Source: Kitasatospora azatica KCTC 9699 (GTDB taxonomy: Bacteria > Actinomycetota > Actinomycetes > Streptomycetales > Streptomycetaceae). From it: 64,000 bases of DNA. Each line of letters begins with the position of its first letter. The first letter of the stretch is position 1. The position numbers were made by a program, and so were the translations under genes. Below, one piece after another: positions 9,273 to 16,768 of the stretch. Under the pieces are notes generated by a model. That model saw nothing but the letters and a program-made list of their open reading frames with translations. It had not been told where the DNA came from and did not search any database. The stretch spans positions 2,356,001 to 2,420,000 of the forward strand of contig NZ_JQMO01000002.1 of assembly GCF_000744785.1 (NCBI RefSeq), in the 5' to 3' direction.

Positions 9273-9350
9273 GGTCCGACCGATCCTGCCGGGCAGCCGC
9301 CCGGGCGACGCCCGCTCTTCGGGGCCGCCGTCGACAGGATCGGCCGAACC
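9273..9350. promoter_or_regulatory. Long inverted repeat in the csnH-csnK gap
   Basis: GGTCCGACCGATCCTG (9273-9288) pairs with CAGGATCGGCCGAACC (9335-9350), 14 of 16 positions complementary, around a 46-base GC-rich loop that can itself fold. The 166-base gap breaks an otherwise gapless operon, so this may be an mRNA processing or attenuation element lowering kinase expression, or a partial terminator. Confidence 0.45.
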
Positions 9351-9415
9351 GGCCCCACCACCCCGGCCGGACGACCGGGGTCCGCACGAAGCCGGGGCCC
9401 CCGGCAAGGAGAGAA

Positions 9416-10519
9416 ATGGACCTCCAGCCGCCGCACCTGGCCGGCGTGCTCGCCATCGACGCGGGCAACAGCAAGACCGACGTCGCCCTCGTCGCCGCCG
9501 ACGGCACGCTGCTCGGCACTGCCCGAGGCGGCGGCTTCGCGCCGCACCTGCTCGGGCCCGAGGCGGCGGTCGCGGGCCTGGCCCCGCTGGTCGCGGCGGC
9601 GGCGGCGCAGGCCGGGCTGCCGACCGAGGGTCTGCTCGGCGAGGGGCTGCTGTCGGGGGGCGAGAGTGGGGTGGCCGAGGGCGGGGTGGCTGCGGCCGCA
9701 GCGGAAAGCCGCTCCCTCGGACGCCCGCTGGTCAGCCATGTGCACGCGTGCCTGGCCAACGCCGACCTGCCGGTGGAGGAGCAGGCGCTCGCCGACGCCC
9801 TGCTGGCCCGGCACTGGGGCGCCTCGGTCGCCGTCGCCAACGACACCTTCGGCCTGCTCCGGGCCGGCACCGACACCCCGTTGGGCGTGGCCGTGGTCTG
9901 CGGCGCTGGGATCAACTGCGCCGGCCTGCTCCCGGACGGGCGCACCGCCCGGTTCCCGGCGCTCGGCCAGCTGACCGGCGACTGGGGCGGTGGCGGCGGA
10001 CTGGCCATCGAGGCCATGTGGCACGCCACCCGGGCCGAGGACGGCCGCGGCGAGCCGACCGCCCTCGCCCCCGCCATCGCCGGGCACTTCGGGTTGCCCA
10101 GCGCCGTCGCCGTCGCCGAGACGGTCCACCTCGGCGAGATCGGATCCGAGCGGCTGCACGAGATCGTGCCGCTGATCTTCGCCTGCGCCGAGGCCGGGGA
10201 CCCGGCGGCGCTCACCCTGATCGACCGTCAGGCAGCCGAGATCGTCGCCCTCGCCCGGGTCGCGCTCGGCCGCCTGGACCGGCTGGACGCCGCCACCCCA
10301 CTGGTCCTCGGCGGCGGCGTGCTGGCCACCGGCCACCCGTTGCTGCTCGACAACCTCTACGCCCGACTGCGCACCGCCGCCCCGCTCGCCGAACCGCGGA
10401 TCGTCACCGCTCCCCCCGTGCTCGGCGCAGCCCTGCTCGGTCTGGACCGGCTCGGCACCGGAGCCGACCCGCAGCGCCGACTGCGCGCGGCGTACGGGAG
10501 TGTGGGGATGGCGGCCTGA
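9416..10519 (+). CDS. csnK: BadF/BadG/BcrA/BcrD ATPase family sugar kinase (CsnK-like)
   Basis: A 367-residue kinase of the ASKHA fold, N-acetylglucosamine/glucosamine-kinase type. The phosphate-1 motif is VLAIDAGNSKTDVALV at the N-terminus. A glycine-rich phosphate-2/substrate region reads VVCGAGINCAGL and QLTGDWGGGGGLA; the adenosine-site motif VLGGGVLA comes near the end. The ATG at 9416 follows AAGGAG; open frame further upstream has no ribosome site. As last gene of the operon it would phosphorylate the imported or released amino sugar for catabolism. Confidence 0.8.
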   Translation: MDLQPPHLAGVLAIDAGNSKTDVALVAADGTLLGTARGGGFAPHLLGPEAAVAGLAPLVAAAAAQAGLPTEGLLGEGLLSGGESGVAEGGVAAAAAESRSLGRPLVSHVHACLANADLPVEEQALADALLARHWGASVAVANDTFGLLRAGTDTPLGVAVVCGAGINCAGLLPDGRTARFPALGQLTGDWGGGGGLAIEAMWHATRAEDGRGEPTALAPAIAGHFGLPSAVAVAETVHLGEIGSERLHEIVPLIFACAEAGDPAALTLIDRQAAEIVALARVALGRLDRLDAATPLVLGGGVLATGHPLLLDNLYARLRTAAPLAEPRIVTAPPVLGAALLGLDRLGTGADPQRRLRAAYGSVGMAA

Positions 10520-10555
10520 CGGATCGTCGGATCTGGGTCCACTGGCCGAAAACCC

Positions 10556-11872
10556 CTAGGCGGCGGCGACCACTGGGGCTGCTACCTCCTCCTCCCGGAC
10601 CGCGAGGGTGCGGACCGACCGGCTGGTCAGCGCCGCGCAGGTGGCCAGCAGGATCAGGGCGCCGGCCGCGAGCAGGGTGGCGTGGGTGCCGAAGCGGCGG
10701 GCCAGCGGCCCGATCGTCATCTCGCCCAGCGGTAGCGCGAGGAAGGAGCCGAGGGCGTCGAAGGAGTACACCCGGGCCAGCCGGTCCGCCGGGATGTTCT
10801 GCTGCAGCGACAGGTCCCAGGCCACGCCGAAGAACTCGATCGCGAAACCGGCCGCGAACATCGCAGCGGCCAGCACCACCGCACCCGGCCGCTGGGCGAG
10901 GGCCAGCACCGGGACGGCGTAGACCAGCACCGCTCCGACGCCGACCAGCAGCGCCCGGCGGATCCGCAGCCGGGCCACGAAGAACCCGGCCAGCACCGCG
11001 CCCGCCATCTGCGAGGCGAGGACGATGCCCCAGGCGGTGCGGCCGATGGTGGCGTTGGCGATCCCCGGACCGATCACCGAGACCGCGCCGGACTCCGCCG
11101 CGTTGACCAGCATGAACTGCAGCACCACCACCCAGACCCAGGTCCGAGAGCGGAACTCCCGCCAACCCTCCCGCAGTTCGGCGAGCGGGTGGGAGGCCGC
11201 CGCGTTCTCCTCCGCCTTCTCCCCCGCCGTCTCCCCCGCCGTCTCCTCTGCCGTCTCCCCCGCCGTCTCCTCCGATATCGGACCGGCCGTCGGCAGCCGA
11301 ACCGCGAAGTAGCTGCCGGCCGCCGCCAGCAGCACCATCGCGTCCACGCCCAGCGCCCAGCCGGGGCCGACCGCCGCCGCCAGCAGACCACCGAGCGAAC
11401 TGCCCGCGATGATCCCCAGGTTGACGCCCATCCTGGCCAGCGCATTGGACGGGCGCAGCTCGTCGGCCGGCACCGTCTGCGGCAGCAGCGCGGCCGCCGC
11501 AGGCAGTGAGAGCGCCGCGAGCACGCCGTTGACCAGGCTGAGCCCGAGCAGCAGCGGCAGCGAGGCGAAGTGCAGCAGCACGCTCACCGCCAACACGCCC
11601 TGCACCAGCGCGGATCCGAACGCCGTCCCCTGCAGGATCACGGCTCGCCGCACCCGGTCGGCCAGCACCCCGCCGAACAGCAGCGCGGCCACGTTGGCCA
11701 GCGAACGCGCGCCGACCACCAGACCGAGATCGGTCAGCGAGCCGGTGAGGTCCAGTACCGCGAAGGAGAGCGCCACGGGGGCCATCGAGTTGGCGAGCAC
11801 CGCGCAGGCGCGGCCGGTGGCCAGGTAGCGGAACGGGCGGTGGCGCAGCGGGGCCAGGGTCTGGTTCTTCAC
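10556..11872 (-). CDS. MFS transporter
   Basis: A 438-residue major facilitator with twelve hydrophobic helices. The loop after helix 2 carries FGGVLADRVRRA, close to the MFS GxxxDRxGRR motif. It starts at a GTG (11872) overlapping the stop of the upstream ArsR-type gene as GTGA, so it is co-translated with and likely controlled by that regulator. The central cytoplasmic loop contains a repetitive acidic stretch of ETAG/ETAE tetrapeptides encoded by tandem 12-base repeats. The substrate (drug or metabolite efflux) is unknown. It converges with the csn operon, 36 bases apart. Confidence 0.88.
   Translation of the reverse strand: MKNQTLAPLRHRPFRYLATGRACAVLANSMAPVALSFAVLDLTGSLTDLGLVVGARSLANVAALLFGGVLADRVRRAVILQGTAFGSALVQGVLAVSVLLHFASLPLLLGLSLVNGVLAALSLPAAAALLPQTVPADELRPSNALARMGVNLGIIAGSSLGGLLAAAVGPGWALGVDAMVLLAAAGSYFAVRLPTAGPISEETAGETAEETAGETAGEKAEENAAASHPLAELREGWREFRSRTWVWVVVLQFMLVNAAESGAVSVIGPGIANATIGRTAWGIVLASQMAGAVLAGFFVARLRIRRALLVGVGAVLVYAVPVLALAQRPGAVVLAAAMFAAGFAIEFFGVAWDLSLQQNIPADRLARVYSFDALGSFLALPLGEMTIGPLARRFGTHATLLAAGALILLATCAALTSRSVRTLAVREEEVAAPVVAAA
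11209..11272. repeat. 12-base tandem repeats inside the MFS gene
   Basis: Units close to CCCGCCGTCTCC (plus strand) are repeated about five times in frame, encoding an ETAG/ETAE run in the central loop between helices 6 and 7. Because the unit is four codons, copy-number change lengthens the loop without frameshift. Confidence 0.85.
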
Positions 11873-12396
11873 GCCTCGTCCTTCTGTGTCTGCGGCCGCT
11901 CCATCTCGAAGAGCACCACGGTCGCGGCCACCCGGACCGTGCCCGGCGTGTGCGGGCGCTGCGCCGCGTCGTGCAGCAGCATCCCCAACTCGCCTGCCTT
12001 GTCGATCGCCTGGTTCCACACCTGTGGGTCCACCCAGAGTTCGGCGTCGGACATCGCCCCGCGCGCGCCGACCAGCCGCTGCGCGGTGCGCCGCCGCAGC
12101 TCCTCCGCCAGCGCGGCGGCCAGCAGTTGGTGCTCTTCGGTGGTCCGGGCCGAGACCCGGTTGCCGCTCTCCGGGTCGTGCCGGTACCGCTTGGCCTTCC
12201 CCCCTCTCACCTCGACCTCCTCCACCAGGTCCAGCAGCCCGACGGCATGCAACCGCCGCAGGTGGTAGCTGACGTTGGCCTGGGTCTCGCCGAGCTCGCG
12301 GGCGGCTTCGGCGGCGCTCATCGCCTGGTTGGTGAGCAGCGAGAGCAGGCGCAGCCGCAACGGGTGGGCGAGCGCGCGCAGTTCTTCGGTGGGCAT
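11869..12396 (-). CDS. ArsR-type helix-turn-helix regulator
   Basis: A 175-residue winged-helix regulator beginning MPTEELRALAHPLRLRLLSL, the classical ArsR/DUF-type opening. The recognition helix region is AAEARELGETQANVSYHLRRL with one residue omitted here (AAEAARELGETQANVSYHL), followed by a beta wing GGKAKRYRHD. No cysteine metal site is seen, so the ligand is probably not a metal. An ATG at 12396 is preferred; the open frame further upstream has no family similarity. It is translationally coupled to the MFS gene and probably its local repressor. Confidence 0.85.
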   Translation of the reverse strand: MPTEELRALAHPLRLRLLSLLTNQAMSAAEAARELGETQANVSYHLRRLHAVGLLDLVEEVEVRGGKAKRYRHDPESGNRVSARTTEEHQLLAAALAEELRRRTAQRLVGARGAMSDAELWVDPQVWNQAIDKAGELGMLLHDAAQRPHTPGTVRVAATVVLFEMERPQTQKDEA

Positions 12397-12501
12397 GGCA
12401 GCAGGATGCGGGCGGCGCACCGGGACCGTCAAACGATTATTTGGAGGTACGGGTCGGCCTGCTCGCGAGCAGGTTGGCCGCCGGCGATCAAGGAGGCGGA
12501 G

Positions 12502-12813
12502 ATGCCGCAGAACCGGCGGGCCAGGGTCCACAGACAGGCCCTCCGGCGACTCCGGCCGGACCAGCAGCGCAGCGAGCACTGGCAGGCGCAGACACCCAGG
12601 TCGGTGCGAGCGCGAGTACGACGGGTCTGGCCGATCCGGGCGGTCGGGGTGGCCGCACTGGTGACGTCGGCGCTGGAGCTCGCCGGGATCGTGCTGCTGC
12701 TGGTCCTGCTGCCGGGAGCCGTCGCCGACACCCGGAGCTACACCACCGCTCCGACCTGCCCGCAGGGCACCGCCGCCGGGGCCTGCTCAACCAGGGTTGG
12801 CGGTCAGGCCTGA
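12502..12813 (+). CDS. Small single-pass membrane protein, possibly C-terminally truncated
   Basis: A 103-residue protein starting at an ATG preceded by AAGGAGG. The N-terminal half is very basic (many Arg), then comes one hydrophobic helix (ALELAGIVLLLVLLPGAVA, about 63-81) and a short extracytoplasmic tail with two Cys (TTAPTCPQG, GACST). The layout suggests a cytoplasmic basic segment and a short external tail. The abrupt end just after the first outer cysteines makes me suspect loss of a longer external domain, but I do not recognise the family with certainty. Confidence 0.6.
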   Translation: MPQNRRARVHRQALRRLRPDQQRSEHWQAQTPRSVRARVRRVWPIRAVGVAALVTSALELAGIVLLLVLLPGAVADTRSYTTAPTCPQGTAAGACSTRVGGQA

Positions 12814-12824
12814 ACCCTGCCCTG

Positions 12825-13439
12825 CTAGCCCTGCCCTTCGTGTCGCCGCCGGCGCCAGAGCCAGACGCCCAGCGCCCCCGCCACCAGCACCCCGACCACC
12901 ACCGCGAGCACTGTGCCCACCAGGTGCTCGACCCGGGCGTAGGCGGCGCCGGCGGCGAAGCCGAGCAGGGTGAAGCCGACGCCCCAGATGATGCCGCCGG
13001 CGGCGTTGTAGACGGCGAACCGGCCGTAGGGCATGTGCGAGATGCCGGAGAGGGTCGGGACCAGGGCGCGGAACAGGGCGACGAACCGGCCGAAGAAGAC
13101 CGCCGCCGGCCCCTTCTCGCGGATGAAGTCGCGCGCCTTGTCGAGCTTCGCCTGATGCTTGACCGCCGCCCGGGTCCCCAACAGGGCCGGCCCGAACCGC
13201 CGCCCGACCGAGTACCCGACGGTGTCCCCGAGGATGGCCGCCAGCACCACGACCACGATCAGCACCGGCAGACTCACCCCCCGGTGCGCGGCCGCGATCG
13301 TGCCACCGAGCACCGCCGCCGTCTCCCCCGGCAGCACGAATCCCACGAAGAGCGCGTCCTCGGCGAAGACCAGCCCGGCCACCACCGCGTACACCAGCGG
13401 CCCGGAGAGCCCCGCGATCCAGTTGGTGATCGAGCCCAT
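12825..13439 (-). CDS. DedA family (SNARE-associated) membrane protein
   Basis: A 204-residue DedA protein, a family of small transporters linked to lipid-carrier recycling and membrane homeostasis. Recognisable parts are FAEDALFVGFVLPGET, GDTVGYSVGRRFG, and the conserved FFGRFVALFRALVPTLSGISHMP split over the re-entrant region, followed by GGIIWG. The C-terminus is basic. The ATG at 13439 has GAGGGG seven bases upstream; a GTG two codons earlier is possible. It ends 11 bases from the convergent small membrane gene. Confidence 0.88.
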   Translation of the reverse strand: MGSITNWIAGLSGPLVYAVVAGLVFAEDALFVGFVLPGETAAVLGGTIAAAHRGVSLPVLIVVVVLAAILGDTVGYSVGRRFGPALLGTRAAVKHQAKLDKARDFIREKGPAAVFFGRFVALFRALVPTLSGISHMPYGRFAVYNAAGGIIWGVGFTLLGFAAGAAYARVEHLVGTVLAVVVGVLVAGALGVWLWRRRRHEGQG

Positions 13440-13476
13440 GGCCACGCCCCTCTCGTCCGAACCACCGTAGACGATC

Positions 13477-13584
13477 TCAGCCCCCACCCATCCGCAACTC
13501 CCGCCCCACCGCCTCGTCCACCGGATACTGCGTCTCCTCCGCCACCATCCCGGCCGCCCCCGCGCACAACGGGGTTGCGGTCAT
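13477..13584 (-). CDS. Possible 35-residue peptide coupled to DinB remnant
   Basis: A short frame starts at an ATG overlapping the stop of the DinB-like frame (ATGA) and encodes 35 residues including [18 protein letters not shown]. There is no ribosome site of its own. It may be the decayed end of a longer coupled gene. I do not recognise it. Confidence 0.25.
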   Translation of the reverse strand: MTATPLCAGAAGMVAEETQYPVDEAVGRELRMGGG

Positions 13585-13838
13585 CGGCCGACTGCGCCGT
13601 CTGTCTGCTCGCGCAGGATGTCCGCGTGGCCGACGTGGCGGGCGGTTTCTTCGAGCATGTGGACCAGGAGCCAGCGCATCGAGGGTGGGACGGTTTCGCG
13701 CAGGGAGCGGGCGCCGGGGGTGTCGAGGTCGGTGCAGGTGAGGATGACCTCGTTGGCGAGCAGCGTGGTCCGCTCGTCGGCCTCGATACCGGGCGGGCGC
13801 AGGTCGGGGCGGGGCGCGACGGGGAGCTGAGGAGTCAT
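13581..13838 (-). pseudogene. DinB/DUF664-type protein with internal deletion
   Basis: The 85-residue frame joins the typical beginning of actinobacterial DinB-like DUF664 proteins ([13 protein letters not shown]) directly to their typical end ([26 protein letters not shown]). The roughly 80 central residues, which carry the helix pair and the first metal-ligand His of the usual ~165-residue fold, are absent. The reading frame is preserved, so a deletion in frame is likely and the gene is probably non-functional, though a small peptide could still be made. Confidence 0.65.
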
Positions 13839-13914
13839 GGCGGGGAGCGTATCGACGCGGGGCCGTGCGTGGCCGGACTTTTCCGTGGCCCCGAAGGCTC
13901 CGACCCACAGCTTG

Positions 13915-13933
13915 TTAGGCGAGCCTATCCTGC
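13915..13933. promoter_or_regulatory. Iron-box-like (IdeR/DmdR) site before ZIP gene
   Basis: TTAGGCGAGCCTATCCTGC matches 14 of 19 positions of the actinobacterial iron-box consensus TTAGGTTAGGCTAACCTAA-type palindrome, including the TTAGG and GCCTA cores. It lies 51 bases before the ATG of the metal transporter, where an iron-dependent repressor could block transcription. Confidence 0.5.
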
Positions 13934-13983
13934 CCTACTGTCTGCGGTCGTCACCCTCTTCCGACGTCCCACGGAGCCCACCC

Positions 13984-14769
13984 ATGTCGAGCGGTCAGAT
14001 CGCCCTGCTCGGAGCCATCGCTGGTTTCACCATCTACCTCGGCCTGCCGATAGGACGCCTGCGCAACCCGGCGCCCAAGCTGCGTGCCGGGCTGAACGCC
14101 CTCGCCATCGGGATCCTGATCTTCCTGGTCTGGGACGTGCTGACGCACGCCTGGGAGCCGACCGACAAGGCGCTGGGCGACAAGCACTGGGGCACCGCCC
14201 TGGGGTACGGCCTGGTGCTGGCGGCCGGCCTGGCGGTCGGCCTGGTCGGGCTGGTCTACTACGACCGCTGGAACGCCCGCCGCCGGGCCGCCGCCAGCGA
14301 GACCGCGCAGCAGAGCGCGGCGAGCCTGGCGATGATGATCGCGGTCGGCATCGGCCTGCACAACTTCGCCGAGGGCCTGGCGATCGGCAACTCCGCGGCG
14401 CAGGGCGAGATCTCGCTCGCCGTCCTGCTGATCATCGGCTTCGGCCTGCACAACGCCACCGAGGGCTTCGGCATCGTGGCGCCGATGGCCGCCGAGGGCA
14501 CCCGCCCGTCCTGGGGCAGCCTGGCGCTGCTCGGCCTGATCGGCGGCGGCCCGACCTTCCTGGGCACCCTGCTCGGCCAGCACCTGGTCAACGACTACCT
14601 GAGCATCGCCTTCCTGGCACTGGCGGCCGGTTCGATCCTCTACGTGGTGATCGAGCTGCTCGCGGTGGCCCGCCGGGCCGCGCTCAAGGAGCTGACCACC
14701 TGGATGATCCTCGCGGGCGTGCTGGCGGGCTTCCTCACCGACGCGGTGGTGACCGCCGGCGGCGCGTGA
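13984..14769 (+). CDS. ZIP family metal transporter
   Basis: A 261-residue membrane protein of the ZIP family, which imports zinc, iron or manganese. Two paired metal-site helices are visible: IGLHNFAEGLAIG (helix 4) and FGLHNATEGFGIVAP (helix 5), the family HNxxEG signatures. About eight helices are predicted, with a hydrophilic loop around residues 50-75 and 95-105. The ATG at 13984 is chosen over longer open frame because hydrophobic helix 1 begins at once. An iron-box-like site upstream suggests iron-dependent control. The stop codon lies in a 23-base tandem duplication. Confidence 0.88.
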   Translation: MSSGQIALLGAIAGFTIYLGLPIGRLRNPAPKLRAGLNALAIGILIFLVWDVLTHAWEPTDKALGDKHWGTALGYGLVLAAGLAVGLVGLVYYDRWNARRRAAASETAQQSAASLAMMIAVGIGLHNFAEGLAIGNSAAQGEISLAVLLIIGFGLHNATEGFGIVAPMAAEGTRPSWGSLALLGLIGGGPTFLGTLLGQHLVNDYLSIAFLALAAGSILYVVIELLAVARRAALKELTTWMILAGVLAGFLTDAVVTAGGA

Positions 14770-14799
14770 GCCCAGCCGCCGGCGGCGCGTGAGCCCAGC
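14754..14799. repeat. Perfect 23-base tandem duplication across the ZIP stop codon
   Basis: Copy 1 (14754-14776) contains the last codons and TGA stop of the ZIP gene; copy 2 (14777-14799) repeats it exactly, including the TGA. A recent slippage duplication is likely. Confidence 0.9.
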
Positions 14800-14805
14800 A
14801 GCGAA

Positions 14806-14850
14806 GTACCCGCTGAGCCACCAACCGCTGAGCTACCACCCACTGAGCTA
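14806..14850. repeat. Three 15-base units ending at the nucleosidase stop
   Basis: Read on the minus strand, the units begin TAGCTCAGTGGGTGG, TAGCTCAGCGGTTGG and TGGCTCAGCGGGTAC. The first TAG is the stop codon of the nucleosidase gene, and the second TAG is in frame with it, five codons on. Confidence 0.8.
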
Positions 14851-15432
14851 CTTGAGGTTCTCCCGCACCCAGTCCGCCAGCACCTTCGCGCAGTCGTCCA
14901 CCGTCTCCCGCCAGGCCTTGGCCGCGCCCTCACCCGCCTCGTCGCTGACGTGCTTGACCAGGCGGATCGGCACGCCGGCCCGCTGGGCGGCGGTGGCCAG
15001 CGCGTAGCCCTCCATGTCGACCAGGTGCGCCTGTTCGGCGAGGCGGTCGCGAGCGGCGGGGTCGGAGACGAAGAGGTCACCGGTGGCCAGGGTCAGGCCT
15101 TCGGTGGCCAGGGTCAGCGGGCCGCCGTAGGTCTGACCGGTGAGCTTGGCCAGCACCCGGCCGTCCAGGTCGTGCTGCAGCACGGTGCCGATCTGGTGGG
15201 TGCGGCCGGACAGGCCGGGTCGCAGGGCGCCGGCCGTGCCGAGGTTGACCACCTCGGCCGGCTTCGGCCCGCCCGCCAGCACGGTGGCCAGCGCGACGGC
15301 GGCGTTCACCTTGCCCATGCCGGTGAGCAGCACCGGAAGGTCGGCGTCCAGGTGGGCGGCCTCCTCGGCCACGGCGAGGACGAGCAGGGGGCGGTCGGGC
15401 GTCACGGTTCCGGTGAGCTGCATGCCCGCCAT
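14848..15432 (-). CDS. MTA/SAH nucleosidase-like protein (PNP/UDP family)
   Basis: A 194-residue nucleoside phosphorylase/hydrolase-fold protein, shorter than the usual ~230. The catalytic pattern of 5'-methylthioadenosine/SAH nucleosidases is visible: the early acid in VLAVAEEAAHL, GMGKVNAAVA, NLGTAGAL, the ribose-binding VDMEGYALA, and the catalytic Asp in KHVSDEAGEG. It would cleave a purine nucleoside such as methylthioadenosine, S-adenosylhomocysteine or, in some actinomycetes, a pathway nucleoside. The ATG at 15432 opens MAGMQL; a second ATG three codons on is possible. Confidence 0.82.
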   Translation of the reverse strand: MAGMQLTGTVTPDRPLLVLAVAEEAAHLDADLPVLLTGMGKVNAAVALATVLAGGPKPAEVVNLGTAGALRPGLSGRTHQIGTVLQHDLDGRVLAKLTGQTYGGPLTLATEGLTLATGDLFVSDPAARDRLAEQAHLVDMEGYALATAAQRAGVPIRLVKHVSDEAGEGAAKAWRETVDDCAKVLADWVRENLK

Positions 15433-15463
15433 GCTAGTCAGCGTCGCGCCGCCGAGTTCAGCT

Positions 15464-15519
15464 GATCGGGGTACTCAGATCAGGGTGCTCAGATCGGGGT
15501 ACTCAGATCGGGGTGCTCA
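15464..15519. repeat. Four 14-base tandem repeats overlapping the ctaG stop
   Basis: GATCGGGGTACTCA and close variants at 15464-15477, 15478-15491, 15492-15505 and 15506-15519. On the minus strand each unit carries TGA; the first is the ctaG stop codon itself (15517-15519). Confidence 0.9.
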
Positions 15520-16524
15520 GGAGCCGGCGCCGTAGCGGTGCTTCAGGTTGGGGTCGTCCAGCCACCACGGGCGCGTCCCCTGCTCGCTCTCCGGCTCACC
15601 CGCGGCGACCGCCGCCTGCCGCGCCTCCTGCCGTGCCTCCTCCTGCGCGTCCAGCGCCGCGTCCACCGCCGCCGTCTCCTCCCGCCCCTGGACGATCATG
15701 CGGCGGATCAGCGCGCACAGGAACGGCAGCCCGACCAGGTCGCCGAGCACCCAGAGGCTGTTGCCGCCCCAGGTCTGGTCCTGCGCCAGGCTGGGGCCCC
15801 AGGGCCGGTCCAGCCCCACGTAGTAGTGCTCGGCGACGATGTGTCCGCCGTAGATCAGCACGATCCCGAGCCCGGCGTCGAAGATCACCTCGGCGAAGGT
15901 GATGAACAGCCCGATCAGGTGCGGGTACTCGTGACCCACCGGGTCGATCTGCAGCCGCGGCCAGAAGTAGGCCAGGCCGAGCAGCACCAGCGACAGGTGC
16001 AGGCCGATGTTCCAGGCCCCGCTGCTCAGCGTCTTCTCGTACCACGGGGTGAAGTAGAGCAGCCACGGCGGGGCCATCAGCAGCGCGGTGGAGACGGCGG
16101 GGAACATCAGCAGCTTGGACGGGCCGCTGCGCAGCGCCTTCAGGATCCGCTCCCGGCGGGCCGGCGGCGAGGCCTCGACCAGCAGCGAGACCGGTGCGCC
16201 GAGGGCCAGCAGCAGCGGGACCACCATCAGCAGCAGGACCACCTGCACGGCCCGGTCGGTGAACAGGATCCGCTCGTAGACGCCCAGGCCCGAGCAGGTC
16301 ACCCAGATCCAGAGCAGCAGTCCGCCGAGGAAGGCCGCGGTCCGGGTCGGCTGCCAGCGGGTGCCGGCCCGCGCCACCGTGCGTACGCCGAGCAGGTAGC
16401 CGCCGCCGAGCAGCACCGAGAGCGCGAGGACCACCGGTTCGACGGTCCAGGAGGTCGCCAGGTCGGCCCACTGCCAGGGCGGCGGACCGTGGTAGCCGGC
16501 GGCTGTCACAGCTGAGATGTGCAT
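15517..16524 (-). CDS. ctaG: Cytochrome c oxidase assembly protein, CtaG family
   Basis: A 335-residue membrane protein of the caa3-type CtaG family, linked to copper centre assembly of haem-copper oxidases. About eight hydrophobic helices are seen, with family features WTVEPVVLALSV, the His/Trp-rich loop LLYFTPWYEKTL, GLHLSLVLLGLAYFWP and DPVGHEYPHLIG. The last 60 residues are a charged soluble tail. The ATG at 16524 opens MHISAV; frame extends upstream without a ribosome site. It is divergent from the GlnX-like gene. Confidence 0.87.
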   Translation of the reverse strand: MHISAVTAAGYHGPPPWQWADLATSWTVEPVVLALSVLLGGGYLLGVRTVARAGTRWQPTRTAAFLGGLLLWIWVTCSGLGVYERILFTDRAVQVVLLLMVVPLLLALGAPVSLLVEASPPARRERILKALRSGPSKLLMFPAVSTALLMAPPWLLYFTPWYEKTLSSGAWNIGLHLSLVLLGLAYFWPRLQIDPVGHEYPHLIGLFITFAEVIFDAGLGIVLIYGGHIVAEHYYVGLDRPWGPSLAQDQTWGGNSLWVLGDLVGLPFLCALIRRMIVQGREETAAVDAALDAQEEARQEARQAAVAAGEPESEQGTRPWWLDDPNLKHRYGAGS

Positions 16525-16768
16525 CGAGCCATCATCCCCGACGAAATGTCGATCACCGCAGGGCGCCCCGGGGGCAGCGGTGGACGCAGGAACCGCATAG
16601 GGTACGGCTCGCGTCTTGGAGGCGCCGGGCTCGCCGTCCCCCAGTTGGGCCGGTTCCGGATGCTCAAGATCAGCACAACTCGCGTGTGGCCGTCGGACCT
16701 GGTGGCCATACTGCTGGCAATGGGCCGGTACCCGACCGTCGGGCGGCCCTCCGGGGAGGGTGGGGCGG

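Noticed and set aside
7810..10215. Long Ser/Pro/Arg-rich open frame antisense to csnH and csnK
   Set aside because: Both plus-strand genes have strong family motifs; the antisense frame is a codon-bias shadow.
14806..14850. tRNA-like D-arm sequence (TAGCTCAGTGGG) on the minus strand
   Set aside because: Only the D-arm-like string is present, as 15-base tandem copies at the nucleosidase end; no acceptor, anticodon or T arm can be folded.
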